Origin: Acidicapsa ligni
Lineage (GTDB): Bacteria > Acidobacteriota > Terriglobia > Terriglobales > Acidobacteriaceae
Length of the DNA: 64,000 bases
Assembly (NCBI RefSeq): GCF_025685655.1
Contig: NZ_JAGSYG010000005.1
Coordinates: 186,001 to 250,000 of the forward strand
Direction: 5' to 3'
The position numbers and the translations under genes are program-made. The notes beneath the pieces were generated by a model, which had not been told where the DNA came from, did no database searches, and saw only the letters and a program-made list of their open reading frames with translations. Below are positions 35,692-45,264 of the stretch, in pieces (within the stretch, counting starts at the first letter, position 1; each line of letters begins with the position of its first letter).

Positions 35692-37425
35692 ATGTCCAGC
35701 GCGGAACGAACAACGGGTCAAGCTCTGCGTGGCATTCGCCGACGAGAGCTGCAACTAGTCTTCGTCTCCGCGCTGGCAGCCTCACTGATCGCTCTGTGGT
35801 GGAGCTGGGCGCACTCTGCATTTCTGCTGTATGGAGACGCCGAAGCGCATATGCATATCGCGCGCAGGCTCTTCGACTCGCACCGCCCGGGCATCACGCA
35901 ACTCGGCTCGGTGTGGCTACCGCTGCCGCATCTACTGATGGTGCCATTCGTGGCGGTCGATAGCTGGTGGCGTAGCGGTTTTGCCCCGGCAATTCCATCC
36001 ATGGCCTGCTATCTATTGGCCAGTATTGCTCTCTACACGCTGGCTCGCAAATGGCTCTCACCGGTGTCGTCCTGCGTGGCGCTGGTGCTCTTCGCTGCCA
36101 ATCCAAACCTGCTCTATCTGCAAACCACGGCCATGACTGAGCCGCTCTTTTTGTGCGAACTCATCTGCTCTGTGCTCCTGCTGGTTGAGTGGTACACGAG
36201 TCTTGATGATGAGGCTCTGCATGCTCGCAATCAACGTCTGCTCTGGACGCTGATCGCTGTTTTAGTCGCGGCGATCTATACGCGCTACGATGGTTGGATT
36301 CTCGCTTTCCTCGCATGGATCGCGATGGCGCGATGTGTTGCCAATCGTGGCCGTTTATTGCGAACCAGCTTCATACTCGCATCGGTGATTCTGCTGCTCG
36401 CGCCCGTTGGATGGATGCTCTACAACGCTGTAGTTTTCGGGGACTGGCTCGAATTTATGCGCGGACCTTACTCCGCCAAAGCTATTGAATTGCGCACTGC
36501 AAGCTCGGCAATCGCGCCGCATCCAGGCTGGCATAATCCGTGGGTCTCCGCTATCTTCTTTGTCAAAGCGGCGGAGATGGATGCCATTGTCGAGAGTTGG
36601 GGTGGGGTTCTCTTTTGGGCGGCGCTTGCAGGGACGGTAGTTAGTTGGGTGCTCCCCGGGCGATATGTAGAAGCCGCGAATCATCCACTGAAACTTTCAT
36701 CACGCGCTGTTTGGTGGACAATTTTTCTCTGGCTGCCACTGCCTTTTTATGCGTACTCGGTCAGCTACGGATCGGTGCCTATTTTTTTGCCGGTCTGGTG
36801 GCCGCATGGCTGGTACAACACGCGCTACGGCATGGAACTGCTTCCGGCATTGGCACTCTTCGCCGGCTTTGCAGTGCAGGGAATTATCGGGTTGATGCGC
36901 AGTCGGCTTACCAGGTGGGAGCCATTTGTGAGCAGGGCGTTCTTCGTCGCGCTCTTTATCGCACTGGGCGTCAACATAGCGCAGATGCTTCATGAACAGC
37001 CGCTTACCTACGTCGAAGCCAAGAAGAATACAGCCGCGCGCAGCTACTACAATACTGTCCTTCCGGTTGCCTTGAAGAGCCTTCACTTGTTGGATCCACA
37101 TGGCGTCGTCCTCATGGACACTTCAACTTTTGCCAGTGTTGTACCGCATGCGGGGCTCACCTATCGGCAGACGATCAATGAGAGTGACAAGCAGTTCTAC
37201 TGGGCTGCGCTCGGCGCTCCTGCAGAGCACGCGTCCATCATTCTCGCGTTTGCTGGGGACGATATCGACAAGGCTGTTAAAGCGCACCCGCAGCATCTGC
37301 GTATCTATCAAACCTTTCACTCGCCGTTTCGCGGGTGGGATCAGGCGGATGCGACCATATACGTCACAGATACCTTTCCTTCTACTCCTGTAACACAGCC
37401 CTCAACAACACCGGCAAGCCGGTGA
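35692..37425 (+). CDS. Polytopic GT-C-type glycosyltransferase-like membrane protein
   Basis: A 577-residue integral membrane protein with about ten hydrophobic helices and a soluble C-terminal part from about 440. The first periplasmic loop carries GDAEAHMHIAR, an acidic motif in the place where GT-C enzymes (ArnT, PMT and relatives) hold their catalytic acid. It would use a polyprenyl-phosphate sugar to glycosylate lipid or protein on the periplasmic face; the substrate is not readable. ATG 35692 is preferred to a GTG three codons upstream because AAGTGAG precedes it. It follows the PfkB gene by 36 bp and precedes mgtC. Confidence 0.75.
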   Translation: MSSAERTTGQALRGIRRRELQLVFVSALAASLIALWWSWAHSAFLLYGDAEAHMHIARRLFDSHRPGITQLGSVWLPLPHLLMVPFVAVDSWWRSGFAPAIPSMACYLLASIALYTLARKWLSPVSSCVALVLFAANPNLLYLQTTAMTEPLFLCELICSVLLLVEWYTSLDDEALHARNQRLLWTLIAVLVAAIYTRYDGWILAFLAWIAMARCVANRGRLLRTSFILASVILLLAPVGWMLYNAVVFGDWLEFMRGPYSAKAIELRTASSAIAPHPGWHNPWVSAIFFVKAAEMDAIVESWGGVLFWAALAGTVVSWVLPGRYVEAANHPLKLSSRAVWWTIFLWLPLPFYAYSVSYGSVPIFLPVWWPHGWYNTRYGMELLPALALFAGFAVQGIIGLMRSRLTRWEPFVSRAFFVALFIALGVNIAQMLHEQPLTYVEAKKNTAARSYYNTVLPVALKSLHLLDPHGVVLMDTSTFASVVPHAGLTYRQTINESDKQFYWAALGAPAEHASIILAFAGDDIDKAVKAHPQHLRIYQTFHSPFRGWDQADATIYVTDTFPSTPVTQPSTTPASR

Positions 37426-37459
37426 TAGCATCGGGCAGAGGAAATGTATCGGAGCGGCG

Positions 37460-38194
37460 ATGAACGGCATGTTTTCAATTCATCTTTGCGCACTCTTCAG
37501 CCTGCCTTTTAACTTCGGCTGGTTGGAGCAGTCACTGGTCAGCGACGAGGCCGTCTATCGCCTGCTGGTGGCCTGTGCGCTCGGTGGCCTGGTTGGCATA
37601 GAGCGTGAGGCTCTGCGCCGTGCTGCCGGTGTGCGCACGAACATGCTTATCTGCATGGGATGCGCCTTCTTTACGTTGCTCTCGGCTGTGCTCGCGGGAG
37701 ACGGCAACCCAGACAAGGGTCGCGTAGCCTCCAATATCGTGCAGGGCATCGGCTTCCTTGGAGCGGGGCTGATTCTGCATAATCGCAATCGCGTTAGTGG
37801 ACTTGCCAGCGCAGCCAGTGTCTTCGTTGTAGCTTCCATCGGCATGGCATGTGGTGCGGGGCTTTATATCCCAGCCATTATTGCGACGCTCATTGTGCTG
37901 TTTGCATTGGCGCTGGTCGGCTTTCTTGAGCGGCGCGTCAATCTTAAAATTTATCCGCTGCTCTACGAAGCGCGTGGCACGGATGAAACGGCCATGCTGG
38001 TGTCGATCCTTGAAGCCATGGATAGAGAACAGGAACGTCTTGGAAATCCTGAAGCCGACGCTATCGGCACGATGAAGCGCATCAGCTTCACGCTCACCGC
38101 AACCAAACGCCAGCATGAGCGCCTCGGGGCGAGCCTGCTGGCAGAACCGGCAATCGACGATCTTAAGATTTTCCGCGACCCGGAGGAAGACTAA
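37460..38194 (+). CDS. MgtC/SapB family membrane protein
   Basis: A 244-residue protein with about five helices in the first 165 residues and a soluble ACT-like C-terminal part. The conserved MgtC block is visible as LGGLVGIEREALRRAAGVRT, followed by NIVQGIGFLGAGLIL. Family members are linked to growth at low magnesium and to control of the F1Fo ATPase or phosphate uptake; which applies here cannot be told. The dapF-like gene starts 4 bp after its stop codon. Confidence 0.9.
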   Translation: MNGMFSIHLCALFSLPFNFGWLEQSLVSDEAVYRLLVACALGGLVGIEREALRRAAGVRTNMLICMGCAFFTLLSAVLAGDGNPDKGRVASNIVQGIGFLGAGLILHNRNRVSGLASAASVFVVASIGMACGAGLYIPAIIATLIVLFALALVGFLERRVNLKIYPLLYEARGTDETAMLVSILEAMDREQERLGNPEADAIGTMKRISFTLTATKRQHERLGASLLAEPAIDDLKIFRDPEED

Positions 38195-38198
38195 TCCC

Positions 38199-39059
38199 TT
38201 GATTCCTTTTACCAAAACACACGCATGTGGCAACGACTTTCTCATCATCACCGAAAAAGATGCAGCTGGCTATGACAAAGCGGAACTAGCTCAACGCCTT
38301 TGCGAACGCAACACCAGTATCGGCGCAGATGGCATTGAATTTTTCGAGTGGACCGGCGACTTCTCCGGGCGCATCCGCCTCTACAATGCCGATGGCTCGA
38401 TTGCGGAAATCAGCGGCAACGGCACGCGGTGCGTTGCTGCATGGATGGCGGAAGAACTCAATTCTCAAGTTGGCGACGAGCTCTCGATTGAGACGGATGC
38501 AGGCGTTCGCATCTGCACTATCGATGGCTTTCGCGAGAGTGAGGATGATGCCCCGACCACTCTTGTTACTACGGACATGGATGTACCGGAGTTTGAAGAG
38601 ACAACGGTAGAACTCTCGGACGGTACCGTGATTGAGGGCGTTTTTGTCTCGATGGGCAATCCGCATTTCGTCATTCTTCTCGACTCGATAGACTCGCCGC
38701 CGGATGCGCCGCAGTTCATGATCGGCGACCGCGTATGGCAGGAGATTGGCGAGGAGATTTGTTTTCATCCCGACTTTCCTGAACAGACAAATGTCGAGTT
38801 TGTCCGCACTCTGCGTACCCGGAGCGATGCGCCGAACCAGGTTGCCCTGCGCATTTACGAGCGCGGCGTCGGGCCGACGTCTTCTTCTGGCACCGGTACA
38901 TCCGCGACAGCTACGGCCATGATCGCTATCTATGGTGCAAGCTCGCCGCTTGATGTAGCGGCACCTGGCGGCATACAAACAGTCGAGTGGGCTGGGCCTG
39001 GCGAAAGGCTCTATCTCACTGGCCCGGCCACACTCATCGCACGCGGCGAGGCCTGGTAA
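38199..39059 (+). CDS. dapF: Diaminopimelate epimerase-like protein with both catalytic Cys replaced by Ser
   Basis: A 286-residue protein of the DapF fold from a TTG start preceded by GGAGGA. DapF interconverts LL- and meso-diaminopimelate using two cysteines, one in CGNGxRC and one in CGTG. Here the first motif reads EISGNGTRC with Ser72, and the second reads TSSSGTGTS with Ser230. Other family marks are intact: THACGNDFL, IGADGIEFF, YNADGS, GNPHFVI and ERGVGPTS. It may be a distinct epimerase or isomerase branch with serine chemistry, or a non-epimerase relative. Genes for LD-carboxypeptidase and Mpl follow without gaps, so a link to murein peptides is firm by context. The gene symbol is given for the family only. 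Confidence 0.85.
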   Translation: MIPFTKTHACGNDFLIITEKDAAGYDKAELAQRLCERNTSIGADGIEFFEWTGDFSGRIRLYNADGSIAEISGNGTRCVAAWMAEELNSQVGDELSIETDAGVRICTIDGFRESEDDAPTTLVTTDMDVPEFEETTVELSDGTVIEGVFVSMGNPHFVILLDSIDSPPDAPQFMIGDRVWQEIGEEICFHPDFPEQTNVEFVRTLRTRSDAPNQVALRIYERGVGPTSSSGTGTSATATAMIAIYGASSPLDVAAPGGIQTVEWAGPGERLYLTGPATLIARGEAW

Positions 39060-40004
39060 ATGACTGACCTGCTCAGGCCACGCGCAGCCGCTGTCGGAGT
39101 CAAAGCCGCAGTGCTGTCGCCCGCATCCACGCCGGATGCCGCGAAGATCGAACGCGGACTTGAGGCGCTGCGCAACCTCGGCTTTTTGCCCGTGGAAGCG
39201 CCGCACATGCTGACGCGTGGCCCGCTCTACTTTGCAGGCACGACTGAGCAGCGCCTGCTCGATCTGCACGCGGCGTTTGCGGATGACACGGTGCGCGTGC
39301 TCTTTGCCACACGTGGCGGCTATGGTGCGAACTATCTCCTTGAAGAGCTTGACATGGATGTGCTGGGCGACCATCCCAAGCCGCTCTTTGGCTACAGTGA
39401 TCTCACCGCGTTGCAGGTGACGCTTCTCGACACGCTCAACCTACCTGCCTTTCATGGCCCGATGGTTTCGCCGGACTTTGCACGCGAAGACGGGGTGCAT
39501 CTGCCGAGCTTGCTGGCGGCGCTGTCAGGCGAGCCTTATAAAGTCGGCAAGGCGGAAGGGTTGCGGCTTCTTAAAGCGGGCGTGGATGCGCAGCCTGTGC
39601 GCGGCATTCTCTATGGGGGCTGCCTCAGCATTCTGCTGGCACTTCTCGGTACAGCCTTTGAGCCGCAAACTGAAAACAAGCTTCTCTTTCTGGAAGATGT
39701 TGGCACGAAGCCATACCAGATTGACCGCATGCTGTGGCAGCTCAAACAGGCAGAAAAACTCGATGGAGTGAAGGGCATCATCTTTGGCGAAATGCTCGAT
39801 TGCACTTCTCCGGGAGCACGCCCGGAACTGCTCGAAGAAGTCATCTTGAATGCGCTGGATGACTTTGATGGGCCCATCGGCATTGGCCTGCGCAGTGGCC
39901 ATGTATCCCGCGCCAATGTAACTTTGACCTTCGGCGTACAAGCAGAATTCAGCGCGACTCTCGACCCTGAATTGCGCATGCTTGAACCGGCCGTTGCACG
40001 ATGA
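39060..40004 (+). CDS. ldcA: LD-carboxypeptidase (S66 family)
   Basis: A 314-residue cytoplasmic serine peptidase that removes the terminal D-Ala from murein tetrapeptides during recycling. RGGYGANYLLEELDMD and LFGYSDLTALQ (nucleophile Ser in GYSD) form the N-terminal signature. The C-terminal domain has LYGGCLSILLALLGT, LFLEDVGTKPYQIDRMLWQL and the His of GLRSGHVSRANVTL. Its ATG directly follows the TAA of the dapF-like gene and its end overlaps mpl by 4 bp. Product (tripeptide) and the next enzyme's substrate match. Confidence 0.92.
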   Translation: MTDLLRPRAAAVGVKAAVLSPASTPDAAKIERGLEALRNLGFLPVEAPHMLTRGPLYFAGTTEQRLLDLHAAFADDTVRVLFATRGGYGANYLLEELDMDVLGDHPKPLFGYSDLTALQVTLLDTLNLPAFHGPMVSPDFAREDGVHLPSLLAALSGEPYKVGKAEGLRLLKAGVDAQPVRGILYGGCLSILLALLGTAFEPQTENKLLFLEDVGTKPYQIDRMLWQLKQAEKLDGVKGIIFGEMLDCTSPGARPELLEEVILNALDDFDGPIGIGLRSGHVSRANVTLTFGVQAEFSATLDPELRMLEPAVAR

Positions 40005-41473
40005 CAGAAGAGATGACAGATATCAAAAACAAACACATTCATCTAAGTGGAATTTGCGGCACGGCGATGGCTTCGCTTGCCGGATTGCTGCAGCAAAAAG
40101 GCTACCGCATCACTGGCTCGGATGCAGCCGCTTACCCGCCGATGAGCGATCAACTTCACGCCATGGGCATAAAGGTAGCGGAGCCTTACGCTGAGTCCAA
40201 TCTTGATTCAAAACCGGATCTTGTGGTCATCGGCAATGCGCTCTCGCGCGGCAATCCAGAGGTTGAGCGAGTGCTCGACGAACGCATTCCTTTTACGTCC
40301 ATGGCTGCGATTCTTCACGAAGAGTTTCTCGTGGGACGTGAGTCGCTGGTCGTTGCAGGCACGCATGGAAAGACTACGACCACGAGTATGCTGGCGTGGA
40401 TCTATCAAACGGCGTCGCAGGAAAACCCGGCGTTAGAGCCATCTTTTCTCATTGGCGGAGTGGCAGAAAACTTTGGCATCAGTTATCAGCTTCGTGCCAC
40501 GCGTACTTTTCTACTCGAAGGCGATGAATACGACACAGCCTTCTTCGACAAGGGGCCGAAGTTTCTGCACTACTTTCCCGATGGGCTCATTCTTACCAGT
40601 GTCGAGTTTGATCATGCGGATATCTACGAAGATCTTGCGCATGTAAAAACGGCGTTCAAGCGTCTCGTCAATCTTGTTCCGCGCAGAGGCGTAATCGTTG
40701 CTTATGACGGCAACGCCAACGTCAGTGAATGTGTAGAGCATGCACTCTGCCGCGTCGAGCGCTATGGCTTTAGCAATCGAGCTGATTGGCGTATCGAAAA
40801 CCTTCGCCACGAGGGCCGCAAAAGCCTTTGGCAGGTTCATCTCAAAGGCGAGTTGTGGGCTGAGTTTGAGATGTCGATGGCTGGGGAGCACAACGCGCTC
40901 AATGCTACTGCGGCGGCGGCACTTGCTTTCAATCACGGTGTTCCGGTGAGCGCGATACAAGCGGCGCTGGCCAGCTTTCACAGTGTCAAACGCCGCCTTG
41001 AAGTGCGCGCGGTCGTTGACAACATCACTGTCATTGATGACTTCGCACATCACCCTACTGCCATCCGCGAAACCTTGCGAGCCTTGCGCCTGGCTTATCC
41101 AAATGCAAAGCTATGGGCTGTGCTTGAGCCTCGCTCCAATACTCTGCGTCGCAATGTTTTCCAGCAGGAACTGGTCGATAGCCTGTCGCAGGCCGACGCC
41201 GTTATCATGGACGCTGTTTATCAACAGCAGCGCATTCCTGAAGGCGAGCGGCTCCATCCGGAACAGGTAATTGCGGCTATCAACGCAGCGGGAACTCCTG
41301 CGGAGTTATGCGCCGATGTTGCAGCAATCGTCGATTCACTTGACCGTCAGCTCAAGCCGGGCGATGTCGTTGCGATCCTCTCCAACGGCGGCTTCGATGG
41401 TATCTACGAAAAACTTCCCATGCGACTGAGCCAACGCGCACACCGGCAAATTGCAGATGAGGCTCACGGATGA
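40001..41473 (+). CDS. mpl: UDP-N-acetylmuramate:L-Ala-gamma-D-Glu-meso-DAP ligase
   Basis: A 490-residue Mur-ligase that joins recycled murein tripeptide to UDP-MurNAc, feeding peptidoglycan synthesis. The N-terminal Rossmann domain has HLSGICGTAMASLAGLLQQK. The ATP loop is AGTHGKTTTTSMLAW. The central domain carries LEGDEYDTAFFDKGPKFLHY and the C-terminal domain DDFAHHPTAIRETL and EPRSNTLRRNVFQ, all typical of Mpl rather than MurC. ATG 40001 overlaps the ldcA stop; an ATG four codons later is a possible alternative. It shows that the cell wall uses meso-diaminopimelate. Confidence 0.95.
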   Translation: MTEEMTDIKNKHIHLSGICGTAMASLAGLLQQKGYRITGSDAAAYPPMSDQLHAMGIKVAEPYAESNLDSKPDLVVIGNALSRGNPEVERVLDERIPFTSMAAILHEEFLVGRESLVVAGTHGKTTTTSMLAWIYQTASQENPALEPSFLIGGVAENFGISYQLRATRTFLLEGDEYDTAFFDKGPKFLHYFPDGLILTSVEFDHADIYEDLAHVKTAFKRLVNLVPRRGVIVAYDGNANVSECVEHALCRVERYGFSNRADWRIENLRHEGRKSLWQVHLKGELWAEFEMSMAGEHNALNATAAAALAFNHGVPVSAIQAALASFHSVKRRLEVRAVVDNITVIDDFAHHPTAIRETLRALRLAYPNAKLWAVLEPRSNTLRRNVFQQELVDSLSQADAVIMDAVYQQQRIPEGERLHPEQVIAAINAAGTPAELCADVAAIVDSLDRQLKPGDVVAILSNGGFDGIYEKLPMRLSQRAHRQIADEAHG

Positions 41474-42195
41474 TTTCTTCCTTATTGCTACTGGCAACCT
41501 TCGTTGTATTGGGTGTGCCGGTAGCTGCAGTCTGCATACCCTGGTTTCTGATCACGCGAAACTTGATGCCGCTTTATCGCTCGTCGATGTTCATTGTCCG
41601 GCTGGCCTTTCGTATCGCGGGTATTCGGATTCATATTACGGGGCTGGAGAATATTCCTGCGGCAACTGCGTGTATCTTCATGTCGAATCATGTATCGAAT
41701 CTCGACCCACCGGTACTACTGCCGCTCATTCCTGGGCGTACTTCCGTATTCCTCAAGCGCTCGCTGATGAGCATCCCTATTCTGGGCTATGCGATGCGCC
41801 TGGCTGAGTTCATTCCTGTTGACAGGGATCGCACCGTGGAGAGTGCGCAGGAAGGCGTTCGCCTTGCAAGGCAGGTATTGATGAAGGGGATACACATCAC
41901 CACGTTTGTGGAAGGAACGCGCTCTCGCGACGGTCGTCTTCTGCCTTTCAAAAAAGGCCCATTTTACCTGGCGATGGAGAGCGGCGCGCCGTGCATTCCC
42001 ATCTCTATCTGGGGTACGGAAACGATGATGAGTAAGGGTAGTTTGCGCATTCATCGCGGCACGGCGCATGTTGTTTTTCACGCGCCGATTTATCCGGCGA
42101 ATGTAGCCTCAGCAAACATCGCTGATCGCGCCGTGTTGATGGAAGCGGTGCGGGCTGCAATCAGTAGTGGCTTGCCTGAAGAGATGCGGGCATAA
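41470..42195 (+). CDS. 1-acyl-sn-glycerol-3-phosphate acyltransferase (PlsC-like)
   Basis: A 241-residue membrane-bound acyltransferase. Helices at about 3-27 and 40-53 anchor it. Motif I is NHVSNLDPP with His74 and Asp79; motif II is LKRSLMSIPILGYAM; motif III is FVEGTRSRDGRLLPFKKG; motif IV contains GAPCIPISIWG. It would acylate lysophosphatidate to phosphatidate, or a related lipid. It overlaps mpl by 4 bp and closes the plus-strand run; the SPOR gene converges 9 bp later. Confidence 0.92.
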   Translation: MISSLLLLATFVVLGVPVAAVCIPWFLITRNLMPLYRSSMFIVRLAFRIAGIRIHITGLENIPAATACIFMSNHVSNLDPPVLLPLIPGRTSVFLKRSLMSIPILGYAMRLAEFIPVDRDRTVESAQEGVRLARQVLMKGIHITTFVEGTRSRDGRLLPFKKGPFYLAMESGAPCIPISIWGTETMMSKGSLRIHRGTAHVVFHAPIYPANVASANIADRAVLMEAVRAAISSGLPEEMRA

Positions 42196-42204
42196 GAAGC
42201 AGGC

Positions 42205-42966
42205 TTACTTGAGGATTGCGTTATAGCCGTCGCCAAGCAGCTTCTGCTTCATGGTGTTGGCCTCTACGCGACTCGCAAATGGGCCTACTTGCACATGCTG
42301 CAGTGCGTCCCCGGCTTGCTGGCGAACTACGACGGAGTAGCCGCGCTTGCGCAGCGCACTCACCAGCACGTTGGCATCATTGGGACTGGAAACTGCGGCA
42401 ATCTGGACCATGATTGTGCCTGTGCTTGAGCCCGTGATTGTGCTCGCGGCGGTTGTGAGGGCGGGTGAGGAATCCGCTCCCAGAGCGGGTCTGACGGTGG
42501 TTGCTTGAGGAGGAGCAGGCCGTGTGGCTGTTGGCAACGCTACGGGCTGTACATGTGCCGCGGCTGTTTCCGGAACCTTTGGCACGGCATCTCCAGCGGC
42601 TTGTGTCAGGGTGGGTTCTTCTGAGGGCTGCGGGGCCGTCGCCTGCGTCGCCTGCGGAGTTGCTGCGTCACTCCTGTTTATGACTGAGGTGGCAGAGGGT
42701 TTTGAGCCGGAACCTGAGCTAGAACCTGAGCCTGGAGTCTGGATGGCCAGGGGCGAATCTTTCGAGGTGTCCGTGCTCGCCAGCGCTGCTGCATCCGATG
42801 GGCCTCGCCGGCCCAGCGTATAGCCCAACCCAAAGAAGAGACCGCAGACCAGCACGAGTCCAAAGAAAATCGCCAGCAGTGTTGTTGAGTTGAGCGTCAG
42901 CTCGCGATCCTGCGGCGGATACGATTCCGCGATCTCTTCATCTTCTTCTTCGAATACAGTTCTCAT
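42205..42966 (-). CDS. SPOR domain-containing protein
   Basis: A 253-residue bitopic inner-membrane protein: acidic cytoplasmic start, one helix at about 28-49 (TTLLAIFFGLVLVCGLFFGL), a Ser/Thr/Ala/Pro-rich periplasmic linker and a SPOR domain at about 180-253 (MVQIAAVSSPNDANVLVSAL, VGPFASRVEANTMKQKLL). SPOR domains bind glycan strands stripped of peptides at the septum, so a division-site role is expected. Last gene of a minus-strand run, 34 bp after the slipin gene. Confidence 0.9.
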   Translation of the reverse strand: MRTVFEEEDEEIAESYPPQDRELTLNSTTLLAIFFGLVLVCGLFFGLGYTLGRRGPSDAAALASTDTSKDSPLAIQTPGSGSSSGSGSKPSATSVINRSDAATPQATQATAPQPSEEPTLTQAAGDAVPKVPETAAAHVQPVALPTATRPAPPQATTVRPALGADSSPALTTAASTITGSSTGTIMVQIAAVSSPNDANVLVSALRKRGYSVVVRQQAGDALQHVQVGPFASRVEANTMKQKLLGDGYNAILK

Positions 42967-43000
42967 GGCAGCTTCCCCGGTTCAGCACCTGCACTCTCTA

Positions 43001-43819
43001 TTATTCCTTGTTTTCTGTGCGTTTGAGCGTCGCTGCGTTTTCGAGTGCCGTCTGCGTCACCCCCTGTATGGGATTGCGCAGCAGCGAGAGGATGTCCACG
43101 GGGAGCGGGAAGACGATCGTCGTATTCTTCTCAACGCCAATCTCGGTCAGTGTTTGCAGGTAGCGAAGCTGCATCGTAAGCGGCTCGGTTGCGAGCAGCG
43201 CGGCGGCCTCCACCAGCTTTTGCGCGGCGGAGAACTCGCCCTCGGCATGAATAATCTTCGACCGTTTTTCGCGTTCGGCCTCGGCCTGCTTGGCCATGGC
43301 GCGTAGCATCTGCTCGGCAAGATCGACCTGTTTTACCTCGACTGAAAGCACTTTTACGCCGAACGGCTCGGTTCTCTGATCGATGATTCCCTGTATGCGC
43401 AGGTTCAACTTATCGCGATGGCTGAGTAACTCGTCCAGCTCTACTTCGCCGAGCACGGAGCGCAGTGTAGTCTGGGCAAACTGCGATGTCTGATATGCAT
43501 AATTGGCGACTTTCACGACTGCGAGGGTCGGATCGAGAACGCGCAGAGTTACCACGGCATTCACCTTGATTGTCACGTTGTCGCGCGTGATGACATCCTG
43601 CGGAGGGACTTCCATTACTTCCTGCCGAAGCGAAATCCTCACGATCTGGTCGAGGGGACGAAAGACCAGAATGACGCCCGGTCCCTTTGGTTCCGGCAGT
43701 GCGCGGCCAAGCCTGAAGACGACGCCACGTTCGTAGTCGCGAAGAATCTTGATGGAATTCAAGAGATAAAGAACAACGATGACGGCAACGATCAGGATCG
43801 GAAATCCAGCAAATGGCAT
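43001..43819 (-). CDS. Slipin / stomatin-like SPFH (Band 7) protein
   Basis: A 272-residue membrane-associated scaffold protein. A helix at about 5-22 is followed by the SPFH start [20 protein letters not shown] and core blocks [37 protein letters not shown] and [21 protein letters not shown] coiled coil covers about 170-205. Slipins partner NfeD proteases, and an NfeD gene lies 48 bp upstream on the same strand, the classical pairing. Confidence 0.95.
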   Translation of the reverse strand: MPFAGFPILIVAVIVVLYLLNSIKILRDYERGVVFRLGRALPEPKGPGVILVFRPLDQIVRISLRQEVMEVPPQDVITRDNVTIKVNAVVTLRVLDPTLAVVKVANYAYQTSQFAQTTLRSVLGEVELDELLSHRDKLNLRIQGIIDQRTEPFGVKVLSVEVKQVDLAEQMLRAMAKQAEAEREKRSKIIHAEGEFSAAQKLVEAAALLATEPLTMQLRYLQTLTEIGVEKNTTIVFPLPVDILSLLRNPIQGVTQTALENAATLKRTENKE

Positions 43820-43867
43820 AGCTTTTGAGCACCCCTCACACAGGAGGGATTGTACTCCTACGAGGCT

Positions 43868-45232
43868 TTAGAGCGGCTGCAAGGTAGTGGGAGAGACGGG
43901 CTGTACCTGCAGCACATCGCCATCCACACCAATCACTTGTACGTTTGCGTTCTGCGGCACAGGCTCACTTGCTGTAGCCTGCCATATCTCGCCCTGAACG
44001 AGAATGTGCCCGAACAATTGTCCAGAGGCTTGTCCGGGTTCGCCGATCGGTTCCATCGTGGTGGCGGGATAGCCGACTAATGCTGCGGGGCCAATCACGA
44101 ACTTACTTTTACGCGCACGTACGGCGAGCCGCAGCAATATGACGGTGATAATGCCAAAGCCCAGGCTTAGTCCAACTGCAACGGCGGGTCGTATGCCCAG
44201 CTCTGGAATCGGCGCGGCGACCAGCGTGAGTGCGCCAAAGACCAGGCATGCGATGCCGGCCAGCGCCAGGACGCCGTGGCTGGTGAACTTCATCTCCAGC
44301 AGCAATAGAACGGCGGCGGCCAACAGCAGCAGGATCGCGGTATGTCGAATGGGCAGCAGGTTGAGCGCGAAGGCTGCGAGCAGGACCATTACTGTGCCCA
44401 GGGCTCCGGGAACAATCGTTCCTGGTGTATTGAACTCGACATAAATCAAGAGTGCGCCGCCTACGAGCAACAATAGCGCGAGATTGGGATTCACAAGATA
44501 TCCGAGCACTTGTTCCCGCACGGTTGGAGGCAGGGTTACGATATGTGCGTTGTGTAGATTCAGGGCGAGCTTGCTGCCGTCGATACGTGTGATGCTGCGG
44601 CCATCGAGCGCGGCGAGCAACTGGTTCTCATCCGGTGCGGTGAGGTCGATCAGGTGCAGCGTCAATGCTTCATCCGCGGACCAGGCGTGAGAAGCGCGCA
44701 CGCCCTCTTCAGCGGCCTGCGCGTTCCGCCCTCGGCGCGACACGTATGAGCGCAAAAACGCAGCGGCGTCGTTCTCCATTTTTTCTTTTATGGTGGTGTC
44801 GGGAGTGCCGGATTCAAGCACGGGATGCGCTGCTCCGGCATTCGTTCCCTGGGCCATGGCGGCTACGTCTGCAGACTCCAGCAGGAAGAATCCTGCGGAC
44901 CCGGCACGTGCTCCGGCTGGTGCAATATAGACGATGACCGGCACGCGCGAAGAGAGAATGGCTCCGACCATCTCGCGGGTGGAGTCGAGAAGTCCTCCGG
45001 GAGTGTCCAGCTCGACGAGCAGGGCCGCTGCATGATCGCGGTTTGCGAGATTCAAGGCGCGTTCGAGCCGCGTTGCAGAGACGGGTTGAATGGTGTCGCG
45101 GATCTCAATCCTGTCCACAACCGGTGAGCTTTGTGCGTGCAGTGATTGCATCGCGAGCAGCGGGAAGAAGGCAAAGATCCACATTGTCCATGCGATCGCC
45201 CACGCGCAACGATATCGTCCGAAGTTACCCAT
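43868..45232 (-). CDS. NfeD1-type membrane serine protease
   Basis: A 454-residue protein: signal/anchor at about 10-33, a ClpP-like protease domain (40-220), four to five helices (225-375) and a C-terminal OB domain (about 380-452). The protease residues look intact: Ser in PAGARAGSAGFF and Lys in IKEKMENDAAAF; LDTPGGLLDSTR and NAGAAHPV are also typical. NfeD1b of Pyrococcus cuts the C terminus of its stomatin partner; the slipin encoded next to this gene is the likely substrate or partner. Confidence 0.93.
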   Translation of the reverse strand: MGNFGRYRCAWAIAWTMWIFAFFPLLAMQSLHAQSSPVVDRIEIRDTIQPVSATRLERALNLANRDHAAALLVELDTPGGLLDSTREMVGAILSSRVPVIVYIAPAGARAGSAGFFLLESADVAAMAQGTNAGAAHPVLESGTPDTTIKEKMENDAAAFLRSYVSRRGRNAQAAEEGVRASHAWSADEALTLHLIDLTAPDENQLLAALDGRSITRIDGSKLALNLHNAHIVTLPPTVREQVLGYLVNPNLALLLLVGGALLIYVEFNTPGTIVPGALGTVMVLLAAFALNLLPIRHTAILLLLAAAVLLLLEMKFTSHGVLALAGIACLVFGALTLVAAPIPELGIRPAVAVGLSLGFGIITVILLRLAVRARKSKFVIGPAALVGYPATTMEPIGEPGQASGQLFGHILVQGEIWQATASEPVPQNANVQVIGVDGDVLQVQPVSPTTLQPL

Positions 45233-45264
45233 GACGAACCTCCTTCTGCGCCAGCCTGTCGAGA

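Noticed and set aside
38286..39374. 362-residue minus-strand open frame across the dapF-like and ldcA genes
   Set aside because: Cys/Arg-rich shadow sequence with no recognisable fold, covering two well-supported genes.
43868..45232. NfeD protein as a dead protease
   Set aside because: Ser in GSAG and Lys in KEKMEND are both present, so it looks active.
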